Shown: one piece after another, positions 8,241 through 16,052 of the stretch | Layout of the letters: every line of letters starts with the position of its first letter | Numbering within the stretch: the stretch's first letter is position 1 | Assembly (NCBI GenBank): GCA_013815325.1 | Contig: JACDGM010000041.1 | Coordinates: forward strand, 1 to 39,216 | Direction of reading: 5' to 3' | Origin: Chthoniobacterales bacterium | GTDB lineage: Bacteria; Verrucomicrobiota; Verrucomicrobiia; Chthoniobacterales; UBA10450 | Length of the DNA stretch: 39,216 bases | Notes under the pieces: generated by a model | Databases searched by the model: none | Told to the model about the DNA's origin: nothing | What the model saw: only the letters and a program-made list of their open reading frames with translations | Program-made: the position numbers and the translations under genes

Positions 8241-8660
8241 TCAAGCCTTGGATTCGGACTTTAGAGGGTCAGCATGACGATGGATTAGCTTCCACTCGTC
8301 GCTCTCGCGACGAAACACTTCTGTTACCCGCAAGTCCATAGGAATTGGTTCCATTTTTCCTTTCATTCGGACAGTGCTCCGCTGAATGCCTGCCCAATAG
8401 GCAATTCCATCGCTGGCTGACATGTGCAGTATCTCGAAGCTATTTTCGCTCCCCGGTTCGAAGAGCCTGGCGCTACTCTCGTTAGCCGCGTTCACTTCTT
8501 CCGCGCCGGCCACACAATCTCCCTTTGGACCAAAAATGGTCGCCGGCGAAACGTGAGTCGCAATTCGGTCGAGCGGACCGATGTCCCCGTTCACAAAAGC
8601 TCGTGACGCTTCTTCGCGCCGTTTCATAAAGTCCTCAAAATCTTGCAAGTCAGTTTTCAT
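8241..8660 (-). CDS. SnoaL-like/NTF2-fold protein (DUF4440 type)
   Basis: The 139 residues fit the NTF2-like fold: an N-terminal helix with FMKRREEASRAFVNGDIGPL, then ATIFGPKGDCVAGAEEVNA, a run of strands (SFEILHMSASDGIAYWAGIQ, MDLRVTEVFRRESDEWKLIH) and a terminal RHADPL. This family includes ketosteroid-isomerase-like enzymes and small-molecule binding proteins; calling a specific reaction is not possible. The pattern of length, WAGIQR and EWKLIHRHAD is that of the common environmental SnoaL domain proteins. It lies near the ECF42-type cluster whose members often include such proteins. Confidence 0.8.
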   Translation of the reverse strand: MKTDLQDFEDFMKRREEASRAFVNGDIGPLDRIATHVSPATIFGPKGDCVAGAEEVNAANESSARLFEPGSENSFEILHMSASDGIAYWAGIQRSTVRMKGKMEPIPMDLRVTEVFRRESDEWKLIHRHADPLKSESKA

Positions 8661-8710
8661 GATTTTCTCGATTATTTGTTCAAATTGAATACTTGATCAA
8701 GATGCTTTCC

Positions 8711-8779
8711 GTCCAGGTGGCGTATTTCGTCGCCGCGGCCGGCAAATCACTTCGCCCGGTTCTCCTCCCGTATCAGGAA
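8711..8779 (+). pseudogene. Relic of an HxlR-type regulator C-terminal wing
   Basis: In the plus frame this short stretch encodes VQVAYFVAAAGKSLRPVLL, which strongly resembles the wing and last helix of HxlR proteins; the intact copy at 232-657 has VEYSLAPRGKSLRPILL in the same place. The similarity extends over about 20 residues only and lies in the gap between the SnoaL gene start and the sigma factor stop. It is probably what remains of a former regulator gene. Confidence 0.4.
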
Positions 8780-10092
8780 AGCTCGGACGAACGTTCCAGC
8801 ATCCGCGCGAGATGGAGTTGCTCCGGTCCGACTTGGGATAACTGCAGCGCGCGGCGGAAGCTTTTGGCGGCCGCGCAATGGTCGTGCAGTCTCCATTGCA
8901 ACTCGCCGATGACGGCGTGGAGGAGATAATGGGACTCCAGCCGCTCGCGCTGTTCCATCGCCGCGACGGCATCGAGGCCGGCTTGCGCGCCGTGCAAATT
9001 CGCCACTGCCACGGCGCGATTCAAAGCGACGATCGGCGAGGGTTTGAGGCGATGGAGTTCATCGTAATGGCGCAGAATGCGGGCCCAATCGGTCGAGGCG
9101 GAATCCGTTGCCAGGCAATGACAGGCGGCGATCCCAGCTTGCAGATGGTAAGCGGTCAGCTCATTGCCTTGTGCCGCTTCCGCCAGATGAATGAGGCCGC
9201 GCTCGATTAAGGATTGGTCCCACTGCGAGCGGTCCTGATCGTCGAGCGGCAACAAATCGCCGGCCTGATCGAGGCGAGCGGGAAAGCGTGCGCTGGTGAG
9301 TAACATGAGCGCGAGCAGCGCGTGGCTGCGAGGAGTATTTCCGGCCGGGTGCGCCACGAGCAGCGTGGTCAAGCGGATCGCTTCCTGGCAGAGTTCTTCG
9401 CGAAGCAAGCGATCGCCCGCGGAGGCTTTGTAGCCTTCGTTGAAAAGAAGGTAGAGCGACGCGAGGACGCCATCGAGGCGCTCGCTGAGATCTCCGCTTT
9501 CGGGAATATCGAACCCGAGTCCGGCGCTTTGGATGCGCTGCTTCGTGCGGGTGAGCTGTTTCTCGATCGCCGCTTCGCTGGTGAGAAAAGCGCGCGCAAT
9601 TTCGCTCGTGCTGAAACCGCAGAGCACTTTGAGCGCGAGCACGACCTGCGCGTCGGGCGCGATTGATGGATGACTGCAAACGAACATCAGCCGCAAGGCG
9701 TCATCGCGAATCTCGTGTTCGTCATCTGCCAGGACCGACGGCGTCGAATGCGTTTGTTCGAAATGGGTGATGAGGGCCGGCTCTTTCGCGGCGGACATGT
9801 TGCGGTGTCGCATGGTGTCGCGCGCCAGATTTATCGCGACGCGAGTAATCCAGGCCGCCGGATTGGCGGGCACACCGCCCATCGACCAGGTGCGCAGGGC
9901 GCGGAGCATGGCTTCCTGCGCAACGTCTTCGGCCAGGGTGAGGTTCTGTATGCCGAGCATGCGGATGAGCGCGCCGTGCAATCTTCCGGTCTCGTGGCGG
10001 AAGAAGTGTTCCACCAGCTGAGAGGCGGATTCGGCTGGCGCCGCGGCCATTGCGGTCTGGTCAACCATTGCCAAAGAAGCGGAGAGTGACAC
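8773..10092 (-). CDS. ECF sigma factor with C-terminal TPR-like extension (ECF42 type)
   Basis: The 439-residue protein starts with sigma-2 (VEHFFRHETGRLHGALIRML, LAEDVAQEAMLRALRTWSMG, NPAAWITRVAINLARDTMR) and sigma-4 (LALKVLCGFSTSEIARAFL, then EAAIEKQLTRTKQRI), followed by about 220 residues of helical repeats (LDGVLASLYLLFNEGYKAS, HALLALMLLTSARFPAR, LSPIVALNRAVAVANLHG-like). This architecture is the ECF42 group, in which the extension replaces an anti-sigma factor and the partner is a DGPF/YCII protein. That partner is the adjacent upstream gene, 6 bp away. The extreme C-terminus (ARMLERSSELS) is slightly short compared with relatives and abuts the HxlR relic, so a few residues may be missing. 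Confidence 0.85.
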   Translation of the reverse strand: MSLSASLAMVDQTAMAAAPAESASQLVEHFFRHETGRLHGALIRMLGIQNLTLAEDVAQEAMLRALRTWSMGGVPANPAAWITRVAINLARDTMRHRNMSAAKEPALITHFEQTHSTPSVLADDEHEIRDDALRLMFVCSHPSIAPDAQVVLALKVLCGFSTSEIARAFLTSEAAIEKQLTRTKQRIQSAGLGFDIPESGDLSERLDGVLASLYLLFNEGYKASAGDRLLREELCQEAIRLTTLLVAHPAGNTPRSHALLALMLLTSARFPARLDQAGDLLPLDDQDRSQWDQSLIERGLIHLAEAAQGNELTAYHLQAGIAACHCLATDSASTDWARILRHYDELHRLKPSPIVALNRAVAVANLHGAQAGLDAVAAMEQRERLESHYLLHAVIGELQWRLHDHCAAAKSFRRALQLSQVGPEQLHLARMLERSSELS

Positions 10093-10098
10093 GAAAGG

Positions 10099-10506
10099 TT
10101 AAACCGCGGCGAGGCCGGCTTCGGCGTGATGTTCCACCCCGAGATGACAGCTTTCCGCCAACTGGCGAAGTTCGATCTCGAGACCGTGTTCGAGTCCTGG
10201 ATGCTGTCGCGCGATCGCGGTCGCTTCGTCCAGTCCGCTAACGAGTAATTTCACGTAACCGCCAATCGCTTCCTTCGCCTCGGCAAACGGTCCATCGACG
10301 ACGCGTTCCCCGCCCGCGCCGGAAACGACGCGCGTCTCGAGCTCGAGCGGCTGGCCCTCGAAGGCTTTACCCTGCGCTGCGAGCGAATCGTACCAATCGT
10401 TCCAGCGCGTCATGAGCTGTTGCCGCTCGTCTGGCGACAAGTGCGCATAATTTTCCGGGCCGGAATTGCGAAAAAGCAAAAGATATGGAGTGGCGTTTGA
10501 TTTCAT
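10099..10506 (-). CDS. YCII/DGPF domain protein, partner of the ECF42-type sigma factor
   Basis: The 135-residue protein contains the diagnostic VVDGPFAEAKEAIGGY motif (around residues 69-84), preceded by LFRNSGPENYAHLSPDERQQ and followed by the LDEATAIARQHPGLEHGLEI segment. YCII-like proteins have a ferredoxin-like fold, and DGPF members are almost always found beside ECF41/ECF42 sigma genes. It lies directly upstream of the sigma gene with a 6-bp gap, so the two are one transcript. A possible ECF promoter upstream is described separately. A second YCII-like protein is encoded at 13217-13561. Confidence 0.85.
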   Translation of the reverse strand: MKSNATPYLLLFRNSGPENYAHLSPDERQQLMTRWNDWYDSLAAQGKAFEGQPLELETRVVSGAGGERVVDGPFAEAKEAIGGYVKLLVSGLDEATAIARQHPGLEHGLEIELRQLAESCHLGVEHHAEAGLAAV

Positions 10507-10550
10507 AAGGGTGTTCGTGATTCTGCGGTTGAAGTGCGGTCTCTAAGATT

Positions 10551-10579
10551 ACGACGAACGGCCGGCGCGTAAACGGACA
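10551..10579 (-). promoter_or_regulatory. Possible ECF-type promoter for the DGPF-sigma operon
   Basis: On the minus strand TGTCCG (10579-10574) and CGTCGT (10556-10551) are separated by 17 bp, 45 bp upstream of the DGPF start. This resembles the TGTCGA/CGTC-like pattern I recall for ECF42 targets, which would make the operon autoregulated. The rest of the 212-bp divergent gap (10507-10718) shows nothing else I can name. Confidence 0.25.
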
Positions 10580-10718
10580 GGGAACGCAACGTCGAAAAAA
10601 ATGTTCGAAGTGTCCGAATCCCATCGGCTCGTTCGTCGCATTGAATGAAGAGGAGACCGGGACACCGCGATTCTCTTTCTCGCTAAAAACCAACGAAACC
10701 TAAACCTACTTAAATCCT

Positions 10719-11339
10719 ATGATCATGAATATTCTTCTCGCGCTTGGCGCGATCATTGTCTTGTTCCTGGTCGTCGTCGCCACGCGACCGAACGACTTCC
10801 GTATTTCACGCAGCACAACCATTCTCGCACCAGCGGAGGCCGCCTTCGCGCAGGTAAACGATCTGCGCCGCTGGCAGGAGATGTCGCCCTACGCAAAATT
10901 GGATCCGGCGGCGAAGTACACGTTCGGTGGCCCGAGGACGGGAACGGGAGCGACTCTCGCCTGGACCGGGAATAAACAAGTCGGCGAAGGCCGCCTTACG
11001 ATCATCGAGAGCCGGCCTGACGAGTTAGTCAGAATGAAACTGGAATTCTTCAAGCCTTTCCAGGTCACGAACACCGCCGAACTCACCTTCGAAGAGGGCG
11101 ACACGGGAACGAAGGTGACCTGGGCCATGTTCGGCAAAAGCAAGTTCATGTGCAAAGCCATAGGCCTTTTCATGAACATGGACAAAATGTGCGGGGATTC
11201 ATTTGCAGAGGGTCTCGCGAATATGAAAACGATCGCCGAGGGCGCAACGGAAAGCCGGGCGTTATCGTTCAGCAGTGGCCGCTCGCTAAATCATGGTCAA
11301 CCATTGGCCGCCGGCGCTGCTACCGTCCAATTCAACTGA
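10719..11339 (+). CDS. SRPBCC family protein (polyketide cyclase-like) with N-terminal membrane anchor
   Basis: An N-terminal hydrophobic helix (MIMNILLALGAIIVLFLVVV) is followed by a START/Bet v1-type domain: SRSTTILAPAEAAFAQVNDL, RRWQEMSPYAKLDPAAKYTF, the GTGATLAWTGNKQVGEGRL strand and TKVTWAMFGKSKFMCKAIGL. Such proteins usually end shortly after the helix ending FAEGLANMKTIAEG; here about 28 extra residues (SRALSFSSGRSLNHGQPLAA...) follow and look like fortuitous read-through. It diverges from the ECF42 operon, whose neighbourhoods commonly include SRPBCC proteins. Ligand unknown. Confidence 0.82.
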   Translation: MIMNILLALGAIIVLFLVVVATRPNDFRISRSTTILAPAEAAFAQVNDLRRWQEMSPYAKLDPAAKYTFGGPRTGTGATLAWTGNKQVGEGRLTIIESRPDELVRMKLEFFKPFQVTNTAELTFEEGDTGTKVTWAMFGKSKFMCKAIGLFMNMDKMCGDSFAEGLANMKTIAEGATESRALSFSSGRSLNHGQPLAAGAATVQFN

Positions 11340-11392
11340 ATCGAGAAGACGGGAACTTCCAATGACCCACAAGCAACACCTCACATCCGACA

Positions 11393-12142
11393 ATGAATAA
11401 GACCACGACCCCGAACGAACCGCTCACACCGGCCACGGAGCTGGCGGCGAAGAATGAATCCCATTCCCTAAGACCGATGCGTAGGATCACAGGCAGCGTC
11501 TTCCTGTCGCTCGACGGTGTGATGCAGGCGCCCGGCGGCCCGACCGAGGACTGGACCGGCGGGTTCGAGCACGGCGGCTGGCTGTTCAAATTCTCCGATG
11601 AGGTGGTGGGCGAAACGATCGGCGCCTTCTTCGGCGGCGAATATGATCTGTTGCTCGGGCGGCGGACCTACGACATCTTCGCCGCGTACTGGCCCTATGC
11701 CGAGGGTGAGAATGCGCCGATGGGGGAAGCGTTCACGCGCGCCGGCAAATATGTGCTGACTCGCGGCGACCAGCCGCTGCCATGGGCGAACAGCCATCGC
11801 CTCAAGAGCATCGACGAGGTCGCGGCGCTCAAGCAGGGCGACGGTCCCGACCTGCTGATCCAGGGGTCGGGCACGATCTACCCGGAGTTGTTTTCGGCCG
11901 GGCTGCTCGACCGACTGATGCTGATGACCTTCCCAGTGACGCTCGGCAAGGGCAAGCGGCTGTTCGGCGATGACATACCCGCGGGCGCGCTCAAGCTGGT
12001 CGAACACAAGGTCAGCCCAAGCGGCGTGGTGATCGCGACTTACGAACCGAACGGCGCGATCCCGCAAGGCTCGTTTCAGCACGAGCAGCCCAGCGAGCGC
12101 GAACTGGAGCGGCAACGAAAGATGAAGGACGGGAGTTGGTGA
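11393..12142 (+). CDS. RibD C-terminal/dihydrofolate reductase-like protein with a DUF899-like N-terminal leader
   Basis: From Met29 (11477) the product is a standard bacterial dihydrofolate-reductase-like protein: RRITGSVFLSLDGVMQAPGG, EYDLLLGRRTYDIFAAYWP, LLIQGSGTIYPELFSAGLLD, and GKGKRLFGDDIPAGALKLVE. The first 28 residues (PLTPATELAAKNESH) do not belong to this family and resemble the N-terminus of DUF899 proteins, such as the intact one at 12423 (LVPADKLAEKNDARFP). The gene could start at 11393 as a fusion or at 11477. Family members are probably reductases acting on pterin- or pyrimidine-like substrates; the substrate is unknown. The base composition looks richer in G and C than its neighbours, hinting at transfer. 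Confidence 0.8.
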   Translation: MNKTTTPNEPLTPATELAAKNESHSLRPMRRITGSVFLSLDGVMQAPGGPTEDWTGGFEHGGWLFKFSDEVVGETIGAFFGGEYDLLLGRRTYDIFAAYWPYAEGENAPMGEAFTRAGKYVLTRGDQPLPWANSHRLKSIDEVAALKQGDGPDLLIQGSGTIYPELFSAGLLDRLMLMTFPVTLGKGKRLFGDDIPAGALKLVEHKVSPSGVVIATYEPNGAIPQGSFQHEQPSERELERQRKMKDGSW

Positions 12143-12164
12143 TCCCGGCCTAAGGAGAAACCCG

Positions 12165-12383
12165 ATGGTGGATTCCCATTTGACGCTCATCGACGAGCAT
12201 CTGTCCTTCCCGAATCAAAGCGCCGACTATCGCGAAGCGCGCAACAAGTTGCTCGAAGCCGCCCGCGCGGCTCAGAACGGCGGCAAAATCCACAAAGAGG
12301 AGGAGTCGATCGGTGAATACGGATTCATCGCTCTGATCATCGATCCTGAGGGAAACATGATCGGACTTCACTCAATGCAGTAG
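12165..12383 (+). CDS. Chimeric short ORF: DUF899 N-terminal piece joined to a VOC/glyoxalase C-terminal piece
   Basis: The 72-residue frame has a good ribosome site (AAGGAG seven bases before the ATG). Residues 7-33 (DEHLSFPNQSADYREARNKL) match the N-terminal helix of DUF899 proteins, while residues 36-72 (GGKIHKEEESIGEYGFIALI, then IGLHSMQ) match the last strands of a VOC/glyoxalase-like protein. Neither domain is complete, so the product is probably non-functional even if translated. Junction near 12262-12270. Confidence 0.6.
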   Translation: MVDSHLTLIDEHLSFPNQSADYREARNKLLEAARAAQNGGKIHKEEESIGEYGFIALIIDPEGNMIGLHSMQ

Positions 12384-12422
12384 GGAACAGGGCCAAACGA
12401 AACACCAAACCCAAACCAAAAA

Positions 12423-13136
12423 ATGACCATGAAGACAAACGAAACCCTGGTGCCGGCAGATAAGCTGGCGGAAAAAAACGACGCCCGTTTCCCGAACGAA
12501 AGCGAGGAGTATCGCAAGGCGCGCAACGCGTTGCTCGCTGAGGAGATCGAGCTGCGCCGTCACATCTGGCGGATCGGCGAGATGCGGCGTGCCCTTCCGC
12601 CGGGTGGCGAAGTTACCAAGGATTATCGCTTCGTCGGAAAAGATGGTGAGGACGGCCTCGAAGACCTCTTCGGCGACAAGGATACCCTCGTCGTCTACAG
12701 CATGATGTACGGCCCGCAGCGCAAGGAGGGTTGCCCGATGTGCACGGCGCAGCTGAGTGCCTGGGACCCGGAAGTTCCGCATCTAGAGCAGCGGATCGCC
12801 CTTGTTGTTGTCGCGCGTTCGCCTTATGAACGCATCGCGAAATATGCCAAGAGTCGCGGCTGGAAAAACCTAAAAGTCTATTCCGACCCGAGCGGAGATT
12901 TCACCGAAGACTTCGTCGGCGAGCGGGATGCCGACATGCCCGCCTACACTGTCTTCAAGCGTGATGGGGACACGCTCCGCCATTTCTACAGCGCCGAAGG
13001 CAATGCGGAGATGGCCGATCCCGGCCAGGATCCGCACAACGCCCCCGACATGAACCCGCTCTGGATTATTCTCGACACCACGCCCGAGGGCCGCGGAACC
13101 GACTGGTATCCGAAGTTGAACTATGACCCATCATAG
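12423..13136 (+). CDS. DUF899 family thioredoxin-like protein
   Basis: The 237-residue protein is a complete DUF899 member: FPNESEEYRKARNALLAEEI, RRHIWRIGEMRRALPPGGEV, LFGDKDTLVVYSMMYGPQR, EGCPMCTAQLSAWDP with a CxxC-like pair (CPMC) where thioredoxins have their active cysteines, then ARSPYERIAKYAKSRGWKNL and DPHNAPDMNPLWIILDTTPE. The fold is thioredoxin-like and the CPMC suggests a redox role, but no reaction is established. DUF899-type fragments occur twice upstream (11393 and 12165), as if part of a paralogue had been broken up. Start at ATG ACC ATG; either Met could be used. Confidence 0.88.
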   Translation: MTMKTNETLVPADKLAEKNDARFPNESEEYRKARNALLAEEIELRRHIWRIGEMRRALPPGGEVTKDYRFVGKDGEDGLEDLFGDKDTLVVYSMMYGPQRKEGCPMCTAQLSAWDPEVPHLEQRIALVVVARSPYERIAKYAKSRGWKNLKVYSDPSGDFTEDFVGERDADMPAYTVFKRDGDTLRHFYSAEGNAEMADPGQDPHNAPDMNPLWIILDTTPEGRGTDWYPKLNYDPS

Positions 13137-13138
13137 TG

Positions 13139-13153
13139 GCCGCAATCTGCGGC
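13139..13153 (+). terminator. Hairpin after the DUF899 gene
   Basis: A perfect 6-bp stem GCCGCA-ATC-TGCGGC starts 2 bp after the DUF899 stop codon. There is no clear T-run after it (TGATTTC), so it is a weak terminator candidate at best. Confidence 0.3.
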
Positions 13154-13216
13154 TGATTTCAGTGCACCACCGAGCGTAGTGAATAAGATCAAGATGAAAG
13201 GAATGGACCGACAGTT

Positions 13217-13561
13217 ATGAGTAAATTTATGGTTTTGTACCAAGCTCCGTTTAATGCCTCCCAAAAGATGGGGGCATCCACGCCGGCTCAGATGAAGACC
13301 GGTTTGGCCGAATGGAGAGCCTGGAAAGAGAAGACTGAGAGAACCGGCGCCTCGTTCGAATTTGGCATGCCTTTGGATGCAAAACGTCATTTGGAGCCCG
13401 ATGGCGCCACGAGCGAAAGCAAACTCAAGGTGTCTGGGTATGGCATAATCGAAGCCGAGTCACTGGAGATGGCGGTGGGACTGCTCAAAGATCATCCGCA
13501 TTTGAAGTCCGAAGGCGCTTCACTTGAGTTGCTGGCGTTTGTGTCAATGCCAGGGCTGTAG
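13217..13561 (+). CDS. YCII-like protein
   Basis: The 114-residue protein begins MSKFMVLYQAPFNASQKMGA and ends with a KDHPHLKSEGASLELLAF segment; these two parts, with the central GMPLDAKRHLEPDG and VSGYGIIEAESLEMAVGLL, fit the ferredoxin-like YCII/DGPF-related fold, although the DGPF motif itself is missing. It continues the cluster of small enzymes near the ECF42 sigma. A catalytic role is not established. Confidence 0.72.
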   Translation: MSKFMVLYQAPFNASQKMGASTPAQMKTGLAEWRAWKEKTERTGASFEFGMPLDAKRHLEPDGATSESKLKVSGYGIIEAESLEMAVGLLKDHPHLKSEGASLELLAFVSMPGL

Positions 13562-13630
13562 AGCAACCGCTTGAGTTGATGTACCCGAAGTAGTTACGAG
13601 AACTGAGGGAGTCAAGAATCGAAGTTCGTC

Positions 13631-14506
13631 ATGAACCCTTTCGTTAGGCGACTTGCCGCCCGTTGCAATCCCACGGGATACCTTGCAATTATCCTTTTCT
13701 TCCTGATGACCACGTCACAAACCAATGCGCAGCACACTCAAATCGGCCGCTATGCATCGGTGAACGGTTTGAAGATGTATTACGAGATCCACGGTAGCGG
13801 CAGGCCGCTCGTCTTGATCCACGGCGGGGGCTCAACCATCAAGTCCACCTTCGGCTGCATCCTGCCGGACATGGCAAGAACACATCAGGTGATCGCGGTA
13901 GAACTGCAGGCCCACGGGCATACCCTGGATATCGATCGCCCATTGAGCTTCGAACAAGACGCCGATGATGTCGCGGCCTTGCTCAAACAGCTTCATATCG
14001 AAAAAGCGGATTTCATGGGCTTCAGCAACGGCGGCACCACCTGCCTGCAGGTCGCCATCCGGCACCCGGAATTAGTGAACAAACTCGTGCTCGCCTCTGC
14101 CACTTACAAACGGGACGGCATGTGGCCCGGCTTCTTCGAAGGCTTTGAAAACGCTTCCCTGAAGGATATGCCCAAACCGCTGCAAGACGCCTATCTGGAA
14201 GCCAATCCGGACCCCAAAGGACTCCAGACGATGTTCGACCGGGATGTCGCCAGAATGGTCGCCTTTAAGGATATCAGCGACGAAGATATCCGCGCCATCG
14301 AGGCGCCCTCATTGGTCATCAATGGTTACGCCGATGTGGTGCGTCCCGAACACGCGCTGGCGTTATCACGCGCGCTGTCACATGCCCAACTGGCCATCCT
14401 GCCGGGCAGACATGGAGATTATGTCGGAGAGATCTGCGCAGCAGATAAGAACAGTAAGATACCGTTGCTAGTGGCGGCCTTGATCGAAGCATTCCTCAAA
14501 TCGTGA
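13631..14506 (+). CDS. Secreted alpha/beta hydrolase
   Basis: A signal peptide (hydrophobic segment YLAIILFFLMTTSQTNAQ, probable cleavage after NAQ) precedes a full alpha/beta hydrolase: LVLIHGGGSTIKSTFGCIL, ADFMGFSNGGTTCLQVAIRH with nucleophile Ser132, INGYADVVRPEH with Asp235, and LPGRHGDY with His261. All catalytic residues are in place and the length of 291 is normal, so an active esterase- or lipase-like periplasmic enzyme is likely; substrate unknown. The gene stands alone between a YCII-like gene and a small open frame. Confidence 0.85.
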   Translation: MNPFVRRLAARCNPTGYLAIILFFLMTTSQTNAQHTQIGRYASVNGLKMYYEIHGSGRPLVLIHGGGSTIKSTFGCILPDMARTHQVIAVELQAHGHTLDIDRPLSFEQDADDVAALLKQLHIEKADFMGFSNGGTTCLQVAIRHPELVNKLVLASATYKRDGMWPGFFEGFENASLKDMPKPLQDAYLEANPDPKGLQTMFDRDVARMVAFKDISDEDIRAIEAPSLVINGYADVVRPEHALALSRALSHAQLAILPGRHGDYVGEICAADKNSKIPLLVAALIEAFLKS

Positions 14507-14564
14507 ATGACACCGATCTACCAAGTTCAACCGATCTCGTCGTCGAAGGCGGCTGCGGGACCTG

Positions 14565-14660
14565 ATGGAGGGCCTTGTTGTCGAGGCCTGCAACCAAGAC
14601 TTTGACGGGGACGAAATGTTTCATGCATTTCTGGTCATCCCTTCCGGTAGCTTCCAATGA
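14565..14660 (+). other. Short open frame before the MDR pseudogene, possibly a gene tail
   Basis: A 31-codon frame (MEGLVVEACNQDFDGDEMF...) overlaps the next start in ATGA fashion. It has no recognisable domain; it may be the end of a lost gene. The rest of 14507-14656 shows nothing else. Confidence 0.2.
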
Positions 14661-15723
14661 ATTCAACCGAAACGAAAATGCCGTTGCGTAATCGGCAATG
14701 GATATACCGCACGCGGCCGGAAGGGGTGGTTAGCAGCGAGCATTACAAACTGGTCGAGACGCCGATTGATCCGATGCCTGCCGCGCAGGAACTGATCGTG
14801 CGCGCGCACTTCATTAGCGTGGATCCCTACATGCGCATCCAGCAAGCGGCCCGAAACACCTGGGAAGAGCCGCATCCGCTCGGCATCGTGCAGCGCGCAG
14901 GAGTCGTCGCGCAAGTCATCGCCGCCGGCGCGGACGTGACCGGTTTCGCACCGGGCGACTTCGTCTTGACCTACACGGGCTGGCAGGAGCTCGCCCGCTG
15001 TCATCCGCTGGAAGTGACGAAGCTCGATCCCGATCTTGCGCCGGTCTCGACCGCGCTCGGTGTGCTCGGGATGCCGGGACGCACAGCGTGGTTCGGTTTG
15101 ATGGAGGCGGGGCGGCCGAAGCCTGGAGAAACGGTCGTCGTCTCTGGCACGGCAGGAGCGGTTGGCTCGCTCGTGGTGCAGTTTGCGAAACGCGCCGGCT
15201 GCCGGGTCGTAGGCATCGCCGGGGGGAAGGAGAAATGCGACTTCGTGCGCGCGCGGCTCGGCGCGCATGAGGCCGTCGATTACCGGCGTTTCGGGCCTAA
15301 CGACTGGCGCGAATTCTCGGCCGAACTGGCGCGGGTCTGCGGCGGCGAGAGCCGGGTCGATGTTTACTTCGATAATGTTGGTGGCCTAACGACGGATGGC
15401 GTTCTGCCGCAGCTCGCTTTGCGAGCGCGCATCGTCATCTGCGGGCAAATCAGCCAATATGGCGGCGGACTGGACGAACGGCGCCGGGGCCGCGGTTTCT
15501 GCAACATCTTCTCTTTCAACGCGCCAACATTCAAGGCGTGCTCGCGCGCGACTTCGCTCCGCGCATGGCCGAGTACGTGCGACTCGCCGCGCCCTGGGTG
15601 CGATCCGGAGAGCTCGTCTTCGAGGAAACGATCGTGGACGGCTTCGAGCAACTGCCCCGCGCGCTGGAACGTTTGTTCTCGGGCAAGAGTCGCGGCAAGA
15701 TGCTTGTCCGCGTCGCGAAGTAA
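14657..15723 (+). pseudogene. Zinc-independent MDR oxidoreductase (PTGR/LTB4 dehydrogenase type) with a single-base frameshift
   Basis: The first about 280 residues read as an NADP-dependent oxidoreductase: RQWIYRTRPEGVVSSEHYKL, VRAHFISVDPYMRIQ, the Rossmann motif SGTAGAVGSLVVQFAKRAGC, and VDVYFDNVGG. Near 15495 (after DERRRG) the frame is lost; the other frame then continues perfectly with FLQHLLFQRANIQGVLARDF and ends FSGKSRGKMLVRVAK at 15723. Adding one C to the GGGGCC run restores the complete 355-residue protein. It is therefore either a very young pseudogene or a sequencing error. If repaired, it would reduce alkenal/one double bonds or quinones. Confidence 0.85.
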
Positions 15724-15741
15724 CTTCCTTAATGAAGCCTG

Positions 15742-15903
15742 GTAAAACTGCCCACTCGCAAAAAAATAAAATTCGATGAAAGCCAATTGGCGCGATTCCA
15801 ATTTAAAAAAGATTTCCATCTCCGAGGATTGGTTCGAGGTCTATGAGATTACGACCAACCTTTTCGTTTCTACGAGCCTCGTCACTACGAGAGGACTATC
15901 GCC
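15742..15903 (+). pseudogene. Truncated duplicate of the 5' end of the MBL-fold gene (upstream copy)
   Basis: These 162 bp match 20738-20899, the promoter region and first about 43 codons of the MBL gene at 20771. The encoded MKANWRDSNLKKISISEDWF is nearly identical to the intact start, then a missing T breaks the frame. Similarity ends abruptly after ACTATCGCC, and the following 85 bp lead to an attC-like site. Together the two copies bracket about 5 kb. Confidence 0.9.
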
Positions 15904-15988
15904 GCGAACGAGATTATCTCGTTTGCGCTCCCGTAAAAAGATTGTCTTTTTCCGTGTCTCCACCGCCTCGACTTGGAAGCACCAAACA

Positions 15989-16052
15989 ACCTAACCAGTC
16001 GATGCCGCTAACCCCGAAAGCGTTCGGGGCAACTGATCTGTTCTCGTTAGGC
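15989..16052 (+). other. attC-like site 1 (upstream of the acetyltransferase cassette)
   Basis: ACCTAAC (15989-15995) fits the R'' box RYYYAAC and GTTAGGC (16046-16052) fits the R' box GTTRRRY, 64 bp apart in total. Between them lies a perfect hairpin CCCCGAA-AGCG-TTCGGGG (16011-16028). The flanking arms pair less well than in site 2. As expected for integrons, an open reading frame starts 29 bp after the R' box. Confidence 0.6.

Noticed and set aside
11468-12190. 240-codon minus-strand frame opposite the DHFR-like gene
   Set aside because: It is a long antisense frame in GC-rich coding DNA; the plus strand encodes a clear protein family and the minus frame does not.
13642-13649. CGTTAGGC inside the alpha/beta hydrolase start
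   Set aside because: It fits an R' box but has no R'' partner and lies in coding sequence.
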